From Pseudolachnospira sp051055405 (lineage in GTDB: Bacteria; Bacillota; Clostridia; Lachnospirales; Lachnospiraceae), in assembly GCF_051055405.1 (NCBI RefSeq), contig NZ_CP167068.1:2046001-2110000 (forward strand): a stretch of 64,000 bases of DNA, read 5' to 3'. The stretch's first letter is position 1. Each line of letters starts with the position of its first letter. Both the position numbers and the translations under genes were made by a program. Shown here in pieces: positions 31,625-41,210 of this stretch. The notes under the pieces were generated by a model. That model had not been told where the DNA came from, searched no databases, and saw only the letters and a list, made by a program, of their open reading frames with translations.

Positions 31625-33208
31625 TTATTTTCCACTTTCTCCATAGTTTTTCAATACTCTGGCGCTGGGATCGTCCACATCGCACCCTTCCCAGGAACGG
31701 TTCGGCATCCAGAAATCCGGAACCATTTTCGCCTGGCCAGGATAATATTTTTCAAAAATTTCCCGGTAAAGCAGACTTTCCTTGGTAAAGGGCTGGGCGA
31801 ACGTATATTTTTTCCGCAGCGTCTCAAACTCTTGATCCGTATAAAGGCTTTCCGCGTATTCCTTCAAATCGTCTACCATGCTGTGACCGACCGCATCGCT
31901 GAACGCCGCCTTTTCCCTCCAAAGAATCTCCTCCGGCAGCCATTCCCCCTCTTCAAAGGCTTTCCGAAGCAAATATTTTCCTTTTCCATACTTGTTCATC
32001 TTCTTTTCCGGATCAATCGCCATCACATAGCGCACAAAGTTCAAATCTCCGAAAGGAACGCGGGCTTCCAAGCTGTTGTCGCCGAGACAGCGGTCCGCCC
32101 GAAGCACATCGTAGAAATAAAGCTCTCGCAGCCGCTTTTCCGCTTCCTCCTGAAACGCCTGTGCGCTCGGCGCAAAATCCGTATATTTATATCCAAACAA
32201 TTCATCGGATATCTCGCCGGTCAACAGTACGCGGATATCCGTGTTTTCATGAATATACTTGCAGACCAGATACATTCCCATACTGGCGCGCGTTGTCGTG
32301 ATATCATAAGTACCCAGCGCCGCGATCACGGTCTCCAAAGATTCCAGCACCTGTTCTTTGGTCATAATCACTTCCGTGTGTTCAGCGCCCAAATAATCCG
32401 CCACCTGCTTAGCGTATTTCAGATCAATGGCATCCACATCCATGCCAATGGCAAAGGTACGAATCGGTTTTCCCAAAAGCCGTGCGGCAATGGCGCAAAC
32501 CAGGCTGGAATCTAAACCGCCGGAAAGTAAAAATCCCATCGGGGCATCCGCGTCCAGGCGCTTTTCCACACCTGCGATCAGCTTTTCCCGAATCGTCTTT
32601 GTGATCGTAGGTAAATCCTCATGATGATACTGTTCCACCGATGCGATATCTGCATAGCGGACAAATTCTCCATCGCAGTAATAGCAGCCGGGCGGGAAGG
32701 GGAATACTTCTTTTACCCACCCAACCAGGCACTTTGCCTCACTGGCAAATGCGATACAGCCGCTTTCCGAATACCCATAAAACAGAGGACGAATTCCAAT
32801 CGGATCTCTGGCTGCAATCACGCGGCCCGACTTAGCCTCATAAATCAAGCAGGCAAATTCTGCGTCCAGATGGCGGAACATTTCCAGGTCATACTCCTGA
32901 AGCAAGGGAAGCAGAAGTTCACAATCCGACTCGCTGTGAAACTCATAACCCTCCTCTTCCAACTCTTTTTTCATGGTACGAAAACCATACAATTCTCCGT
33001 TGCAGACGACCCAGCTGCCATCTCTTTCAAAAGGCTGCATCCCATCGTCCGATAAATCCATGATAGCCAAACGATCAAATCCAATCGCGCCAAATTCCGT
33101 CTCCACCAGCTTCTGATCATCCGGCCCGCGCCGCACCGTGCGCAGGAGATACTCCCGCAGCGTATCTACTGAAATGTCATGACCAACGTAACCAAAAATT
33201 GCACACAT
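31625..33208 (-). CDS. asnB: Glutamine-hydrolysing asparagine synthetase B
   Basis: A 527-residue two-domain enzyme making asparagine from aspartate, glutamine and ATP. The start at ATG 33208 gives MCAIFGYVG, so that Cys2 becomes the N-terminal nucleophile of the class II amidotransferase domain (RRGPDDQ, CNGELYGF follow). The synthetase domain has the PP-loop SGGLDSS (about residue 235). A longer in-frame start would hide the nucleophile and is rejected. Expression is controlled by the T-box just upstream. Confidence 0.96.
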   Translation of the reverse strand: MCAIFGYVGHDISVDTLREYLLRTVRRGPDDQKLVETEFGAIGFDRLAIMDLSDDGMQPFERDGSWVVCNGELYGFRTMKKELEEEGYEFHSESDCELLLPLLQEYDLEMFRHLDAEFACLIYEAKSGRVIAARDPIGIRPLFYGYSESGCIAFASEAKCLVGWVKEVFPFPPGCYYCDGEFVRYADIASVEQYHHEDLPTITKTIREKLIAGVEKRLDADAPMGFLLSGGLDSSLVCAIAARLLGKPIRTFAIGMDVDAIDLKYAKQVADYLGAEHTEVIMTKEQVLESLETVIAALGTYDITTTRASMGMYLVCKYIHENTDIRVLLTGEISDELFGYKYTDFAPSAQAFQEEAEKRLRELYFYDVLRADRCLGDNSLEARVPFGDLNFVRYVMAIDPEKKMNKYGKGKYLLRKAFEEGEWLPEEILWREKAAFSDAVGHSMVDDLKEYAESLYTDQEFETLRKKYTFAQPFTKESLLYREIFEKYYPGQAKMVPDFWMPNRSWEGCDVDDPSARVLKNYGESGK

Positions 33209-33235
33209 AATATTTCCTCTCTTTCCGGGAATCAA

Positions 33236-33512
33236 AAAGGCAGCTCCTCGTCCCCAAACATTCATTCAGGACGAATAGCTGCCTATCCGCGGTGCCACCT
33301 AAATTGCCGCCCTGCCGGCCGGCCTCCTTTTCGCGTTCGCCTTTGAAACGCTAGCTCTATAACGGAAGCATCCCGTCTCCCCTACTCCCTTTCGGTTTCA
33401 GTTTGAAGCTCCGGAGTGTTCTTTCCGGCAATCCCTGGTACGGGGCTCTCACCATCCCCCGCTCTCTGAAACAGCAGACTGCTTTACTTTTCTCCATCGT
33501 CGCTTTTAATTT
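33236..33512 (-). ncRNA. T-box riboswitch leader of asnB
   Basis: On the minus strand the T-box sequence AGGTGGCACCGCGG (33287-33300) is followed by a terminator: arms 33269-33284 and 33238-33253, then TTTTTGATT. In Stem I the sequence AAAGAACACTCC presents AAC, an asparagine codon, as the likely specifier. Low charged tRNA-Asn should switch asnB on. Confidence 0.87.
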
Positions 33513-33518
33513 TTTCAC

Positions 33519-33547
33519 ATACTAGCACAGATTTTGACCAGTGTCAA
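33519..33547 (-). promoter_or_regulatory. Promoter of the asnB T-box leader
   Basis: Minus strand TTGACA (complement of 33542-33547), 17 bases, TAGTAT (complement of 33519-33524). Confidence 0.75.
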
Positions 33548-33717
33548 TAGCTTTTTTTATTTTATTCTGGAAAATTCCGAAGTTAAAAAACGGGATTGAA
33601 GAAAAGAAGAAAAAGTAGTACCATAGTATCATATGAAACTGTCCTGATGCCTAACGGCATCGTTACCGGAAATGAAAGCCAGCGGCTTCATACTTTTCAT
33701 TTATTGAGGAAAACATC

Positions 33718-35094
33718 TTGGAAAACGAACAAAAAACGATTCTTTTTGAACAAACACCGATCCCGAAGGCTGTTATGACTTTGGCCGTCCCGACTATTCT
33801 CAGTTCTTTGGTCATGGTTTTATACAACCTTGCCGACACGTACTTTGTTGGTATTCTCAATGATTCCATTCAAAATGCCGCCGTCACGCTGGCCGCCCCG
33901 ATTCTTTTAGCCTTTAATGCGGTCAACAACCTGTTTGGCGTCGGCAGCTCCAGCATGATGAGCCGGGCTCTTGGCCGGAAAGATTTTGATGCCGTTTCCC
34001 GCAGTTCCGCCTTCGGATTTTACTGCTCCATCCTTTTTGGTCTTTTATTTTCCATTCTTTTTACTGTATTCCAGCAGCCGCTGCTGATCTTGCTGGGTGC
34101 AAATACGAATACGCTAGCCGCCACCGCGGCTTACGCCAAATGGACGGTTAGCTTTGGAGCTGTCCCCGCGATTCTAAACGTAGTCCTCGCCTATCTGGTC
34201 CGCGCGGAAGGGTCCGCGCTGAATGCCAGTATCGGAACGATGAGCGGCTGTTTTTTAAATATCCTACTGGATCCGTTCTTTATTCTTCCATGGGGACTCA
34301 ACATGGGTGCGGAAGGCGCGGGGCTTGCCACGTTCCTTTCCAACTGCGTGGCCTGCCTTTATTTCTTTGTCTTCCTGTATATCAAAAGAAAAAGCACATA
34401 CGTCTGTATTCGGCCCCGCATGTTCAGCCTGAAAAAATCCATTCTGATCGGAGTATGCAGCGTCGGTATCCCAGCTTCTATCCAGAATCTGCTCAACGTG
34501 ACCGGCATGACCATTTTAAATAACTTCACCTCTTCCTTCGGCTCCGACGCCGTCGCTGCCATGGGGATTGCGCAAAAAATTAATATGGTGCCCTTCCACA
34601 TCGCCCTGGGGCTATCCCAGGGAATTATGCCTCTGATCAGCTACAATTACGCCAGCGGCAATACCCGCCGCATGAAAAAAACATTCCTCTTTGCGGCAAA
34701 GCTTTCTATTTCTTTCCTGGCTCTAGTTGCTCTTGTTTATTATATCGGAGCTGAGGAGCTGACCCGCATGTTTATGAAAAATGAGCAAATCGTTGCCTAT
34801 GGTTCCAGCTTCTTACGGGGCTTATGTCTCGCTTTGCCATTTCTTTGTATGGATTTTCTGGCCGTTGGCGTTTTCCAGGCAACTGGCATGGGAAAAAATT
34901 CTTTCATTTTTGCCGTTCTTCGAAAAATTGTGCTGGAAATTCCCGCATTGCTGCTTTTAAACGCCCTATTCCCCTTGTATGGACTCGCTTACGCCCAGTT
35001 TTCTGCGGAGTTCATACTCTCCATCGCCGCTGTCTTTGTCTTGATTCGCCTTTTCCGGCGATGCCAGCCTTACGACAGGACGCTTCCGCTCTGA
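33718..35094 (+). CDS. MATE-family multidrug/metabolite exporter
   Basis: A 458-residue membrane protein with 12 predicted helices in two similar halves. The N-terminus fits MATE proteins (PIPKAVMTLAVPTILSSLVM, YNLADTYFVG, GVGSSSMMSRALG), as does the second half (GVCSVGIPASIQNLLNVTG, NYASGN). It probably exports cationic compounds using Na+ or H+. The start is a TTG at 33718 with GAGGAAA upstream; no better ATG is nearby. Monocistronic with a strong terminator. Confidence 0.92.
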   Translation: MENEQKTILFEQTPIPKAVMTLAVPTILSSLVMVLYNLADTYFVGILNDSIQNAAVTLAAPILLAFNAVNNLFGVGSSSMMSRALGRKDFDAVSRSSAFGFYCSILFGLLFSILFTVFQQPLLILLGANTNTLAATAAYAKWTVSFGAVPAILNVVLAYLVRAEGSALNASIGTMSGCFLNILLDPFFILPWGLNMGAEGAGLATFLSNCVACLYFFVFLYIKRKSTYVCIRPRMFSLKKSILIGVCSVGIPASIQNLLNVTGMTILNNFTSSFGSDAVAAMGIAQKINMVPFHIALGLSQGIMPLISYNYASGNTRRMKKTFLFAAKLSISFLALVALVYYIGAEELTRMFMKNEQIVAYGSSFLRGLCLALPFLCMDFLAVGVFQATGMGKNSFIFAVLRKIVLEIPALLLLNALFPLYGLAYAQFSAEFILSIAAVFVLIRLFRRCQPYDRTLPL

Positions 35095-35098
35095 CACC

Positions 35099-35138
35099 AA
35101 AAAAGCGGTTTCCGCCATAAAACGGAAACCGCTTTTTT
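35099..35138 (+). terminator. Terminator of the MATE gene
   Basis: AAAAAAGCGGTTTCCG pairs perfectly with CGGAAACCGCTTTTTT around an 8-base loop; suited to both strands, between convergent genes. Confidence 0.92.
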
Positions 35139-35210
35139 CTTTCACTTTCTTTTATCGAAACAGATATTTTTGGTTAACAAGGAGCCTTCTTCTGATATCC
35201 GTCCGTCCCA

Positions 35211-36401
35211 TCACAAAAGTTCCTGTAAAACCGGCTCTAAAATTGCCAGCATATCATCCACATCCTGCTCTGTGATAATCAAAGGGGGAACAAACCGCAA
35301 AATATTGGTTCCCGCGTTGATTAAAATCAGCCCGCGCTTCTGCGCCTCCACGATGATATCTCCAACTGGAATCGAAAACTCCAAGCCATGGATCAATCCA
35401 ACTCCGCGATGCGCTACAATCTTCTCGTATTTTTCCGCCAATGCGGTCAGCTTTTGATCCAGATAGGCCCCGACTTTCTGAACATTCTCTACAATGTGCA
35501 TGGACTGATACAGATCAAGTACTTTACTGGCAGCCGCGCCAACCAGCGGATTTCCACCGTAAGTGGTGCCGTGATCGCCAGGCTTTAATGCCGACGCTTT
35601 TTCATTGCAGAGAAAAGCGCCAACGGGAACGCCGCATCCCAGAGCTTTTGCTACAGTCATCACGTCCGGCAATACGCCGTAACGCTGGCAGGCAAACATC
35701 GTACCAGTCCGCCCCATGCCGCACTGAATCTCATCAAAAATCAAAAGGATGTCTTTCTCATCACAGAGAGCCCGCAATCCTCTCAGGAATTCCTCCGTGG
35801 CAGGATAGATTCCACCCTCTCCCTGAACCGGTTCTACAATAATCGCGCAGGTTTTTTCTGTCACCTGGGCTTTCACGCTCTCCAAATCGTTAAAATCAGC
35901 AAACCGAATGCCAGAGATCAAAGGCTTAAACGGGTCCTGATAATGGGCGTTTCCCGTCACAGACAAAGCGCCAAGACTACGTCCATGGAACGAATGATTC
36001 ATCGCAATGATTTCATGGCCATTCCAGCCGTCCCGGTCGTAGGCATACCGGAGCGCGGTCTTTAACGCCCCCTCGATGGACTCGGTTCCGCTGTTGGTGA
36101 AAAACACCTTTTGCATGCCGGAGGCTTCCACCAATTTTCTTGCCGCCTCCACCGAAGGCTCATTGTAAAAATAGTTGGAGCAATGGATCAGCCGGTCCAC
36201 CTGAGCTTTGATCGCTTCATTGAATTCCTTGTTGTTATAGCCAAGGGCAAATACCGCGATTCCAGCGCAGAAATCCAGATATTTTTTTCCTTCCGAATCG
36301 TACAAATACACGCCTTCCCCGTGGTCCAGAACCAGAGGATAGCGGTTATAGGTATGAAGCAAATATTTTTCTCCCTGCTCCATGACTTCCTGCTTATTCA
36401 T
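35211..36401 (-). CDS. argD: Acetylornithine aminotransferase
   Basis: A 396-residue PLP enzyme (class III) converting N-acetylglutamate semialdehyde to N-acetylornithine. Features: GTESIEGALKTALRYAY, the cofactor aspartate in LLIFDEIQCGMGRTG, and the Schiff-base lysine in MTVAKALGCGVPVGA. Its ATG overlaps the argB stop by 4 bases (ATGA), indicating translational coupling. Last gene of argC-J-B-D. Confidence 0.95.
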   Translation of the reverse strand: MNKQEVMEQGEKYLLHTYNRYPLVLDHGEGVYLYDSEGKKYLDFCAGIAVFALGYNNKEFNEAIKAQVDRLIHCSNYFYNEPSVEAARKLVEASGMQKVFFTNSGTESIEGALKTALRYAYDRDGWNGHEIIAMNHSFHGRSLGALSVTGNAHYQDPFKPLISGIRFADFNDLESVKAQVTEKTCAIIVEPVQGEGGIYPATEEFLRGLRALCDEKDILLIFDEIQCGMGRTGTMFACQRYGVLPDVMTVAKALGCGVPVGAFLCNEKASALKPGDHGTTYGGNPLVGAAASKVLDLYQSMHIVENVQKVGAYLDQKLTALAEKYEKIVAHRGVGLIHGLEFSIPVGDIIVEAQKRGLILINAGTNILRFVPPLIITEQDVDDMLAILEPVLQELL

Positions 36402-37276
36402 CCCTTTGTCTCCTTATCATTGATAATCACCGTGCCGATTCCTCGATTGGTGAAAAACTCCAGCAGCAAGCTGTGGGGCAGACGGCCGTCCAAAATATGT
36501 ACTCGCTCTACGCCGTCCCGCAAAGCAGCAATGCAATTTTGCAGTTTTGGAATCATACCGCCGCTGGCGCCGCCGCTGGCAATAAACTCTTCCGCTTCAT
36601 GAACCTGCATGGAGTGAATAAAAGAACTCTTATCCGAAAAGTCCCGGTACACGCCCTCGGTATCCGTCAAAAATGCCAGCTTATTGGCATGCAGGGCCGA
36701 AGCCACCGCGCAGGCCGCGTCGTCGGCATTGATATTGTAAGAATCAAAATTATCATCATAACCAATCGGACAGATGATCGGAAGAAAATCTTTTTCCAGT
36801 AAATCGAAAATGATCTTCGGATTTACTTCAGTAATCTCCCCAACGAATCCAATATCCTCTCCATCTGAATACCGCTTTTTTACCTTCAGCAGACCGCCAT
36901 CCTTACCGCTGATGCCCACTGCATGAACGCCCAGAGATTCCACTTTTTGGACAAGGCTTTTATTCACCCGATTTAACACCATCTCCGCAATTTCCATGGT
37001 CGCCTCGTCTGTGACCCGCAGACCATTGACAAAGCGGGGCTCCATACCGGACCGTTTCACCCATTTGCTGATGTCTTTTCCGCCGCCATGAACGATCACT
37101 GGCTTAAATCCCACCAATTTTAACAAGACTACGTCTTTGATCACGTCCTCTTTTAAATGGTCGTCCAGCATAGCGCTGCCGCCGTATTTGACTACGACCA
37201 CCTTCCGGTTAAATTTCTGAATATATGGCAGAGCCTCCACCAAGACCTCCGCCTTGTGCATAATCGCTTCTTCCAT
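36398..37276 (-). CDS. argB: Acetylglutamate kinase
   Basis: A 292-residue amino-acid kinase phosphorylating N-acetylglutamate. Nucleotide and substrate motifs are VVVKYGGSAM, IVHGGGKDISKW, and a C-terminal GGMIPKLQN. Start ATG 37276 is preceded by AAGGAGG; the frame is open 16 codons upstream into argJ. An arginine-sensitive form would carry an N-terminal helix; the N-terminus here (MEEAIMHKAEVLVEALPYI) could form it, as expected with a recycling ArgJ. Confidence 0.95.
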   Translation of the reverse strand: MEEAIMHKAEVLVEALPYIQKFNRKVVVVKYGGSAMLDDHLKEDVIKDVVLLKLVGFKPVIVHGGGKDISKWVKRSGMEPRFVNGLRVTDEATMEIAEMVLNRVNKSLVQKVESLGVHAVGISGKDGGLLKVKKRYSDGEDIGFVGEITEVNPKIIFDLLEKDFLPIICPIGYDDNFDSYNINADDAACAVASALHANKLAFLTDTEGVYRDFSDKSSFIHSMQVHEAEEFIASGGASGGMIPKLQNCIAALRDGVERVHILDGRLPHSLLLEFFTNRGIGTVIINDKETKG

Positions 37277-37286
37277 TCTCTCCTCC

Positions 37287-38507
37287 TTAACTGCGATAGT
37301 CCGCGTTAATCGACACGTATTCATGGGTCAAATCGCATCCCCAAGCCGTAGCGGCGGCCTCGCCCAATTTCAAATCAGCAATCGCCGTCACCGCAGGCTC
37401 GGACAAAATCTTGGTCGCAACCTCTTCGCTATAATCCGTCGCAGTTCCATTCTCCACAATTTTCAGCTTTCCCGCCGCGCTCTCAAAATAAAGATCCACG
37501 ATCTCCGGTTCAAAATCAGCGCCCGAATATCCCATGGCGCAGAGAATCCGTCCCCAATTGGCGTCATGGCCATAGATGGCTGCCTTTGTCAGATTCGAAG
37601 TAGCTACAGATTTGCTGAGAATTTTGGCCTGTTCCTTACTTTTTGCATGGATCACCTTGACCTCAAAAAGTGCCGTCGCACCCTCTCCATCCCCGGCGAT
37701 TTTCTTACAAAGTTCCTCCATCACATAGTGAAAAGCTTCCAGAAAGGCTTGATAGTCCGCCCCATCCGAAGTAATCGTTGGGCAGCCGGAAGCGCCGTTC
37801 GCCAGCACCAAAACCGTGTCGTTGGTGGAGGTATCTCCGTCCACAGAAATCATATTAAAGGTATCTTCCACGTCGGAACTCAACGCTTTTTGAAGCATTT
37901 CCTTACTGATCGATACATCGGTGGTCAAAAAGCAAAGCATCGTACACATATCCGGGTGAATCATGCCAGAGCCCTTGCACATGCCGGCCACAGTCACGGT
38001 TTTTCCGCCAATTTCCGTCTGCACGGCAACCTCTTTCGAGACCGTGTCGGTAGTCATAATCGCTTCTGCCGCCAAACGGGCCGCCTCTCTCGTATCCGCC
38101 ATCTGTTCTTTCAACTGTTTGATGCCGGGCAGCAATTTGTCCATCGGAAGCTGCGGTCCGATCACGCCGGTGGAAGCTACAAAAACGCCTTCCGCCGCAA
38201 TGCCAAATACGCTTGCTGCCTCCGACGCCGTCTCGGCGCAGTGCTGCATGCCCTCTTCCCCAGTACACGCATTGGCAATTCCACTATTGACGATCACCGC
38301 CTGACATTTCGCGCCGCTGTCCACCACCTGTTTATCCCATTTCACCGGCGCCGCTTTTACCAGATTTCTCGTAAACACACCGGCAGATTCACACGGAATC
38401 TCACTGAAAACAACGGCCATATCCTTCTTTTCTTTTTTGATGCCCGCCTTTATGCCAGCGGCAAAAAAGCCCTTCGGAGCAGTAACCCCTCCGTCTAATA
38501 TGTTCAT
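37287..38507 (-). CDS. argJ: Bifunctional ornithine acetyltransferase / N-acetylglutamate synthase
   Basis: A 406-residue N-terminal-nucleophile enzyme of the acetyl-recycling arginine pathway. It is made as a precursor cut before a conserved Thr; the cleavage region is GSGMIHPDMCTMLCF, with the Thr-Met-Leu nucleophile segment, and DTSTNDTVL lies downstream. Start MNILDGGVTAPKGFFAAG is canonical. Whether it has both activities cannot be read from sequence, but no separate argA or argE is seen. 10 bases upstream of argB. Confidence 0.95.
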   Translation of the reverse strand: MNILDGGVTAPKGFFAAGIKAGIKKEKKDMAVVFSEIPCESAGVFTRNLVKAAPVKWDKQVVDSGAKCQAVIVNSGIANACTGEEGMQHCAETASEAASVFGIAAEGVFVASTGVIGPQLPMDKLLPGIKQLKEQMADTREAARLAAEAIMTTDTVSKEVAVQTEIGGKTVTVAGMCKGSGMIHPDMCTMLCFLTTDVSISKEMLQKALSSDVEDTFNMISVDGDTSTNDTVLVLANGASGCPTITSDGADYQAFLEAFHYVMEELCKKIAGDGEGATALFEVKVIHAKSKEQAKILSKSVATSNLTKAAIYGHDANWGRILCAMGYSGADFEPEIVDLYFESAAGKLKIVENGTATDYSEEVATKILSEPAVTAIADLKLGEAAATAWGCDLTHEYVSINADYRS

Positions 38508-38642
38508 AGAAAACCTTCTCCTTGATTTTTATACAAATTTTTCTTATTTTTATTCATCCAAATGTAATCGGCCCAACCATATCGCCTATCATTTTCGCAG
38601 ATATCGATCGAATCCATTTGTTTTCTATAACTCCCCTTCACT

Positions 38643-39683
38643 TTACGGGAACATTGGGGGTTGTGTCAAGCCCAAATTTTCCGGAAAGCCAAACATCAAA
38701 TTCATATTTTGAACTGCCTGACCTGCCGCTCCTTTGACTACATTATCCAAAGCGCCCATGGCAACGATACGCTTTGTTCTCTCATCGATCTGGAAACCAA
38801 TATCAACAAAGTTACTTCCTTCTACCCAACGAGTCTCCGCGCAGACGCCGGCTCCCAGCAAACGGATGAAGTATTCCGCTCCATAGTATTTCTCATAGGC
38901 TTTCTGAATCTCTTCTTTTGTCGCCGGTTTTGTCAGGTTTGCATAAGCGGTAACCAGAATCCCCCGGTTCATCGGCACCAAGTGAGGAGTAAAATTCAAA
39001 AGTACCGGCTGACCGCAGGCATAGCCCAACTGTTCCTCGATTTCCGGCGTATGCCGGTGGGTCGTAACTCCATAAGCCTTTATATTCTCGTTAACCTCGC
39101 AGTAAAGATTCGCTACCTTCGCGCCGCGTCCCGCTCCCGACGTCCCCGATTTCGCATCAATGATAATGGAATTGGGATCGACCAGACCTTCCTTTACCAA
39201 AGGATAAAGAGTCAAGATCGAACAGGTGGTATAACATCCTGGATTTGCCAATAAACGCGCGCCACGAATCTGTTCCCGGTTGATTTCGCAAAGTCCATAT
39301 ACCGCTTCCGGCAGATATTGCGGGCTTTTATGCTCCAGCTTATACCATTTTTCATAAACTGCCACGTCTTTCAAACGGAAATCTGCGCTAAGGTCGATGA
39401 TTTTTGTTTTGGACAAAATCTCATCGTTCATCATTGAAGCGCAAAATCCCTGGGGCGTCGCAGTAAAAATCACGTCGGCCTCCTTAGCCAATTCTTCCAT
39501 ATTGTCATCGAGACATTGGTCGTCCACAATTCGAAACAGATTTCTATAAATAGAAGAAAATCTTTCTCCAATATAACTCCTGGAACCATACCAGCAGATC
39601 TCTACTTCCGGATGTTGCACTAGTAAACGCACCAGCTCGGCTCCTGCATAACCGGTGGAACCAATAATTCCTGCTTTTACCAT
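38643..39683 (-). CDS. argC: N-acetyl-gamma-glutamyl-phosphate reductase
   Basis: A 346-residue NADPH-dependent reductase. The N-terminal nucleotide fold is GIIGSTGYAGAELVRLL, the catalytic cysteine is in LANPGCYTTC, and the C-terminal part shows HRHTPEIEEQL. Start ATG 39683 gives the family start MVKAGIIGSTG; a longer open frame (to 39755) runs through the promoter. First gene of argCJBD, with a 135-base gap before argJ in which I see no gene. Confidence 0.95.
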   Translation of the reverse strand: MVKAGIIGSTGYAGAELVRLLVQHPEVEICWYGSRSYIGERFSSIYRNLFRIVDDQCLDDNMEELAKEADVIFTATPQGFCASMMNDEILSKTKIIDLSADFRLKDVAVYEKWYKLEHKSPQYLPEAVYGLCEINREQIRGARLLANPGCYTTCSILTLYPLVKEGLVDPNSIIIDAKSGTSGAGRGAKVANLYCEVNENIKAYGVTTHRHTPEIEEQLGYACGQPVLLNFTPHLVPMNRGILVTAYANLTKPATKEEIQKAYEKYYGAEYFIRLLGAGVCAETRWVEGSNFVDIGFQIDERTKRIVAMGALDNVVKGAAGQAVQNMNLMFGFPENLGLTQPPMFP

Positions 39684-39726
39684 CTCATATCCTGCCTTCC
39701 TTTTGCATAATAATAAATATGCGGCC

Positions 39727-39756
39727 ATTATACATCTTTTTAAATTTTTATGCAAG
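39727..39756 (-). promoter_or_regulatory. argCJBD promoter with ARG box over the -35
   Basis: Minus strand TTGCAT (complement of 39750-39755), 17 bases, TATAAT (complement of 39727-39732). An ARG-box-like 18-mer (39739-39756, CTTGCATAAAAATTTAAA on the minus strand) covers the -35 and spacer, which would block RNA polymerase when ArgR is bound. Confidence 0.7.
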
Positions 39757-39773
39757 TTTTTTTATAAAAATAC

Positions 39774-39802
39774 TTGCAAATTTTTCCGTACTGGTGTATA
39801 CT
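39774..39802 (+). promoter_or_regulatory. argG promoter
   Basis: TTGCAA (39774-39779), 17 bases, TATACT (39797-39802). It is divergent from, and does not overlap, the argC promoter. Confidence 0.7.
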
Positions 39803-39830
39803 TTCCGCAGACATCAAAGAGAAACAAATT

Positions 39831-39858
39831 TCTGCATATTTATGCTTTATTATGCAAA
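39831..39858 (+). promoter_or_regulatory. Two overlapping ARG boxes in the argG leader
   Basis: TCTGCATATTTATGCTTT (39831-39848) and TATGCTTTATTATGCAAA (39841-39858) each fit the ARG-box pattern with one to three mismatches and overlap by 8 bases. They lie about +23 to +50 of the argG transcript, so ArgR would act as a roadblock. Usual tandem ARG boxes are separated by 3 bases, so the overlap is odd. Confidence 0.6.
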
Positions 39859-39929
39859 GCCTGTTCACACAAAATAATGCGTTTACAGGCGCTTATTGCA
39901 GAAAATTAGGAAAGGAAGGTTCCCCTATC

Positions 39930-41150
39930 ATGAAAGACAAAGTAATTTTAGCGTATTCCGGCGGACTTGACACCACCGCCATCATTCCGTGGCTGAAAGA
40001 AAACTATGACTATGACGTCGTTTGCTGCTGCATCGACGTTGGCCAGGGAAATGAACTGGACGGCCTGGAGGAGCGCGCAAAACTCTCCGGCGCTGCTAAG
40101 CTTTACATACTGGACGTCATCGACGAGTTCTGCGACGATTATGTGATGCCTTGCGTACAGGCCAATGCCGTTTATGAAAACAAATATCTGCTCGGCACGG
40201 CGATGGCCCGCCCGCTGATCGCGAAAAAGCTGGTGGAGATCGCCCGCAAAGAGGGCGCTGTCGCGATCTGCCACGGCGCTACCGGAAAAGGAAACGATCA
40301 GGTCCGTTTTGAGCTTGGCATCAAGGCCCTGGCTCCGGATCTGCAGATCATTGCTCCTTGGCGCTGCAATGAGACTTGGAAAATGCAGTCCCGTGAAGAA
40401 GAAATCGCTTACTGCGAAGCCCACGGCATCCATCTTCCCTTCTCCGCCGACAGCAGCTACAGCCGTGACCGTAACCTGTGGCATATCAGCCATGAGGGAC
40501 TGGAATTGGAAGACCCGGCCAATGAGCCCAACTTTGAGCATCTGCTGGTTTTAGGCGTAACGCCGGAGAAAGCCCCCGACGAAGGCGAATATGTAACTCT
40601 GACCTTTGAAAAGGGTATTCCCACCAGCTTAAACGGCCAGGCGATGAAGGTATCTGAGATTATCACCAAATTGAACGAACTGGGCGGCAAACACGGCATC
40701 GGTATCATTGATATTGTAGAAAACCGTGTAGTTGGCATCAAATCCCGCGGCGTCTATGAGACTCCTGGCGGAACGATTTTGATGGAGGCCCACCAGCAGC
40801 TGGAAGAATTGGTTTTAGACCGCGCCATCTATGAGACCAAGAAAGATCTCGGCAACAAATTTGCCCAGATCGTCTACGAGGGAAAATGGTTTACCCCTCT
40901 GCGTGAAGCAATTCAGGCCTTCATGGATAAGACGGAAGAAGACATTACCGGCGAAGTGAAATTCAAACTGTATAAAGGAAACATCATCAAAGCCGGCACC
41001 AAAGCGCCGTTCTCCCTGTACAGCGAATCTCTTGCTTCCTTTACCACCGGCGAGCTCTATGACCATCATGACGCCGAAGGCTTCATCAATCTGTTTGGCC
41101 TGCCGCTGCGGGTACGCGCCATGAAGAAAGCGGCGTTAGAGAAAAAATAA
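39930..41150 (+). CDS. argG: Argininosuccinate synthase
   Basis: A 406-residue ATP-dependent ligase joining citrulline and aspartate. The N-type ATP pyrophosphatase loop is AYSGGLDTTA at the N-terminus, followed by CCCIDVGQGNE, ATGKGNDQVRFE and SRDRNLWHISHEG. Start ATG 39930 has AAAGGAAGG upstream; a much longer open frame runs back through the promoter. argH does not follow, so argininosuccinate lyase must be encoded elsewhere. Confidence 0.97.
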   Translation: MKDKVILAYSGGLDTTAIIPWLKENYDYDVVCCCIDVGQGNELDGLEERAKLSGAAKLYILDVIDEFCDDYVMPCVQANAVYENKYLLGTAMARPLIAKKLVEIARKEGAVAICHGATGKGNDQVRFELGIKALAPDLQIIAPWRCNETWKMQSREEEIAYCEAHGIHLPFSADSSYSRDRNLWHISHEGLELEDPANEPNFEHLLVLGVTPEKAPDEGEYVTLTFEKGIPTSLNGQAMKVSEIITKLNELGGKHGIGIIDIVENRVVGIKSRGVYETPGGTILMEAHQQLEELVLDRAIYETKKDLGNKFAQIVYEGKWFTPLREAIQAFMDKTEEDITGEVKFKLYKGNIIKAGTKAPFSLYSESLASFTTGELYDHHDAEGFINLFGLPLRVRAMKKAALEKK

Positions 41151-41174
41151 GCAACTGGTTTTATAACAACAAAC

Positions 41175-41210
41175 AGGCTCTTTCCGAATCATGGCGGAGA
41201 GAGCCTTTTT
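41175..41210 (+). terminator. Terminator of argG
   Basis: AGGCTCTTTCCG (41175-41186) pairs with CGGAGAGAGCCT (41195-41206) and is followed by T5. The T-run is shared with the adjoining 36-base palindrome. Confidence 0.85.

Noticed and set aside
37254..38498. 414-codon open frame antisense to argJ
   Set aside because: argJ on the other strand has all family motifs. The antisense frame follows from codon bias and gives a His/Arg-rich product without a family.
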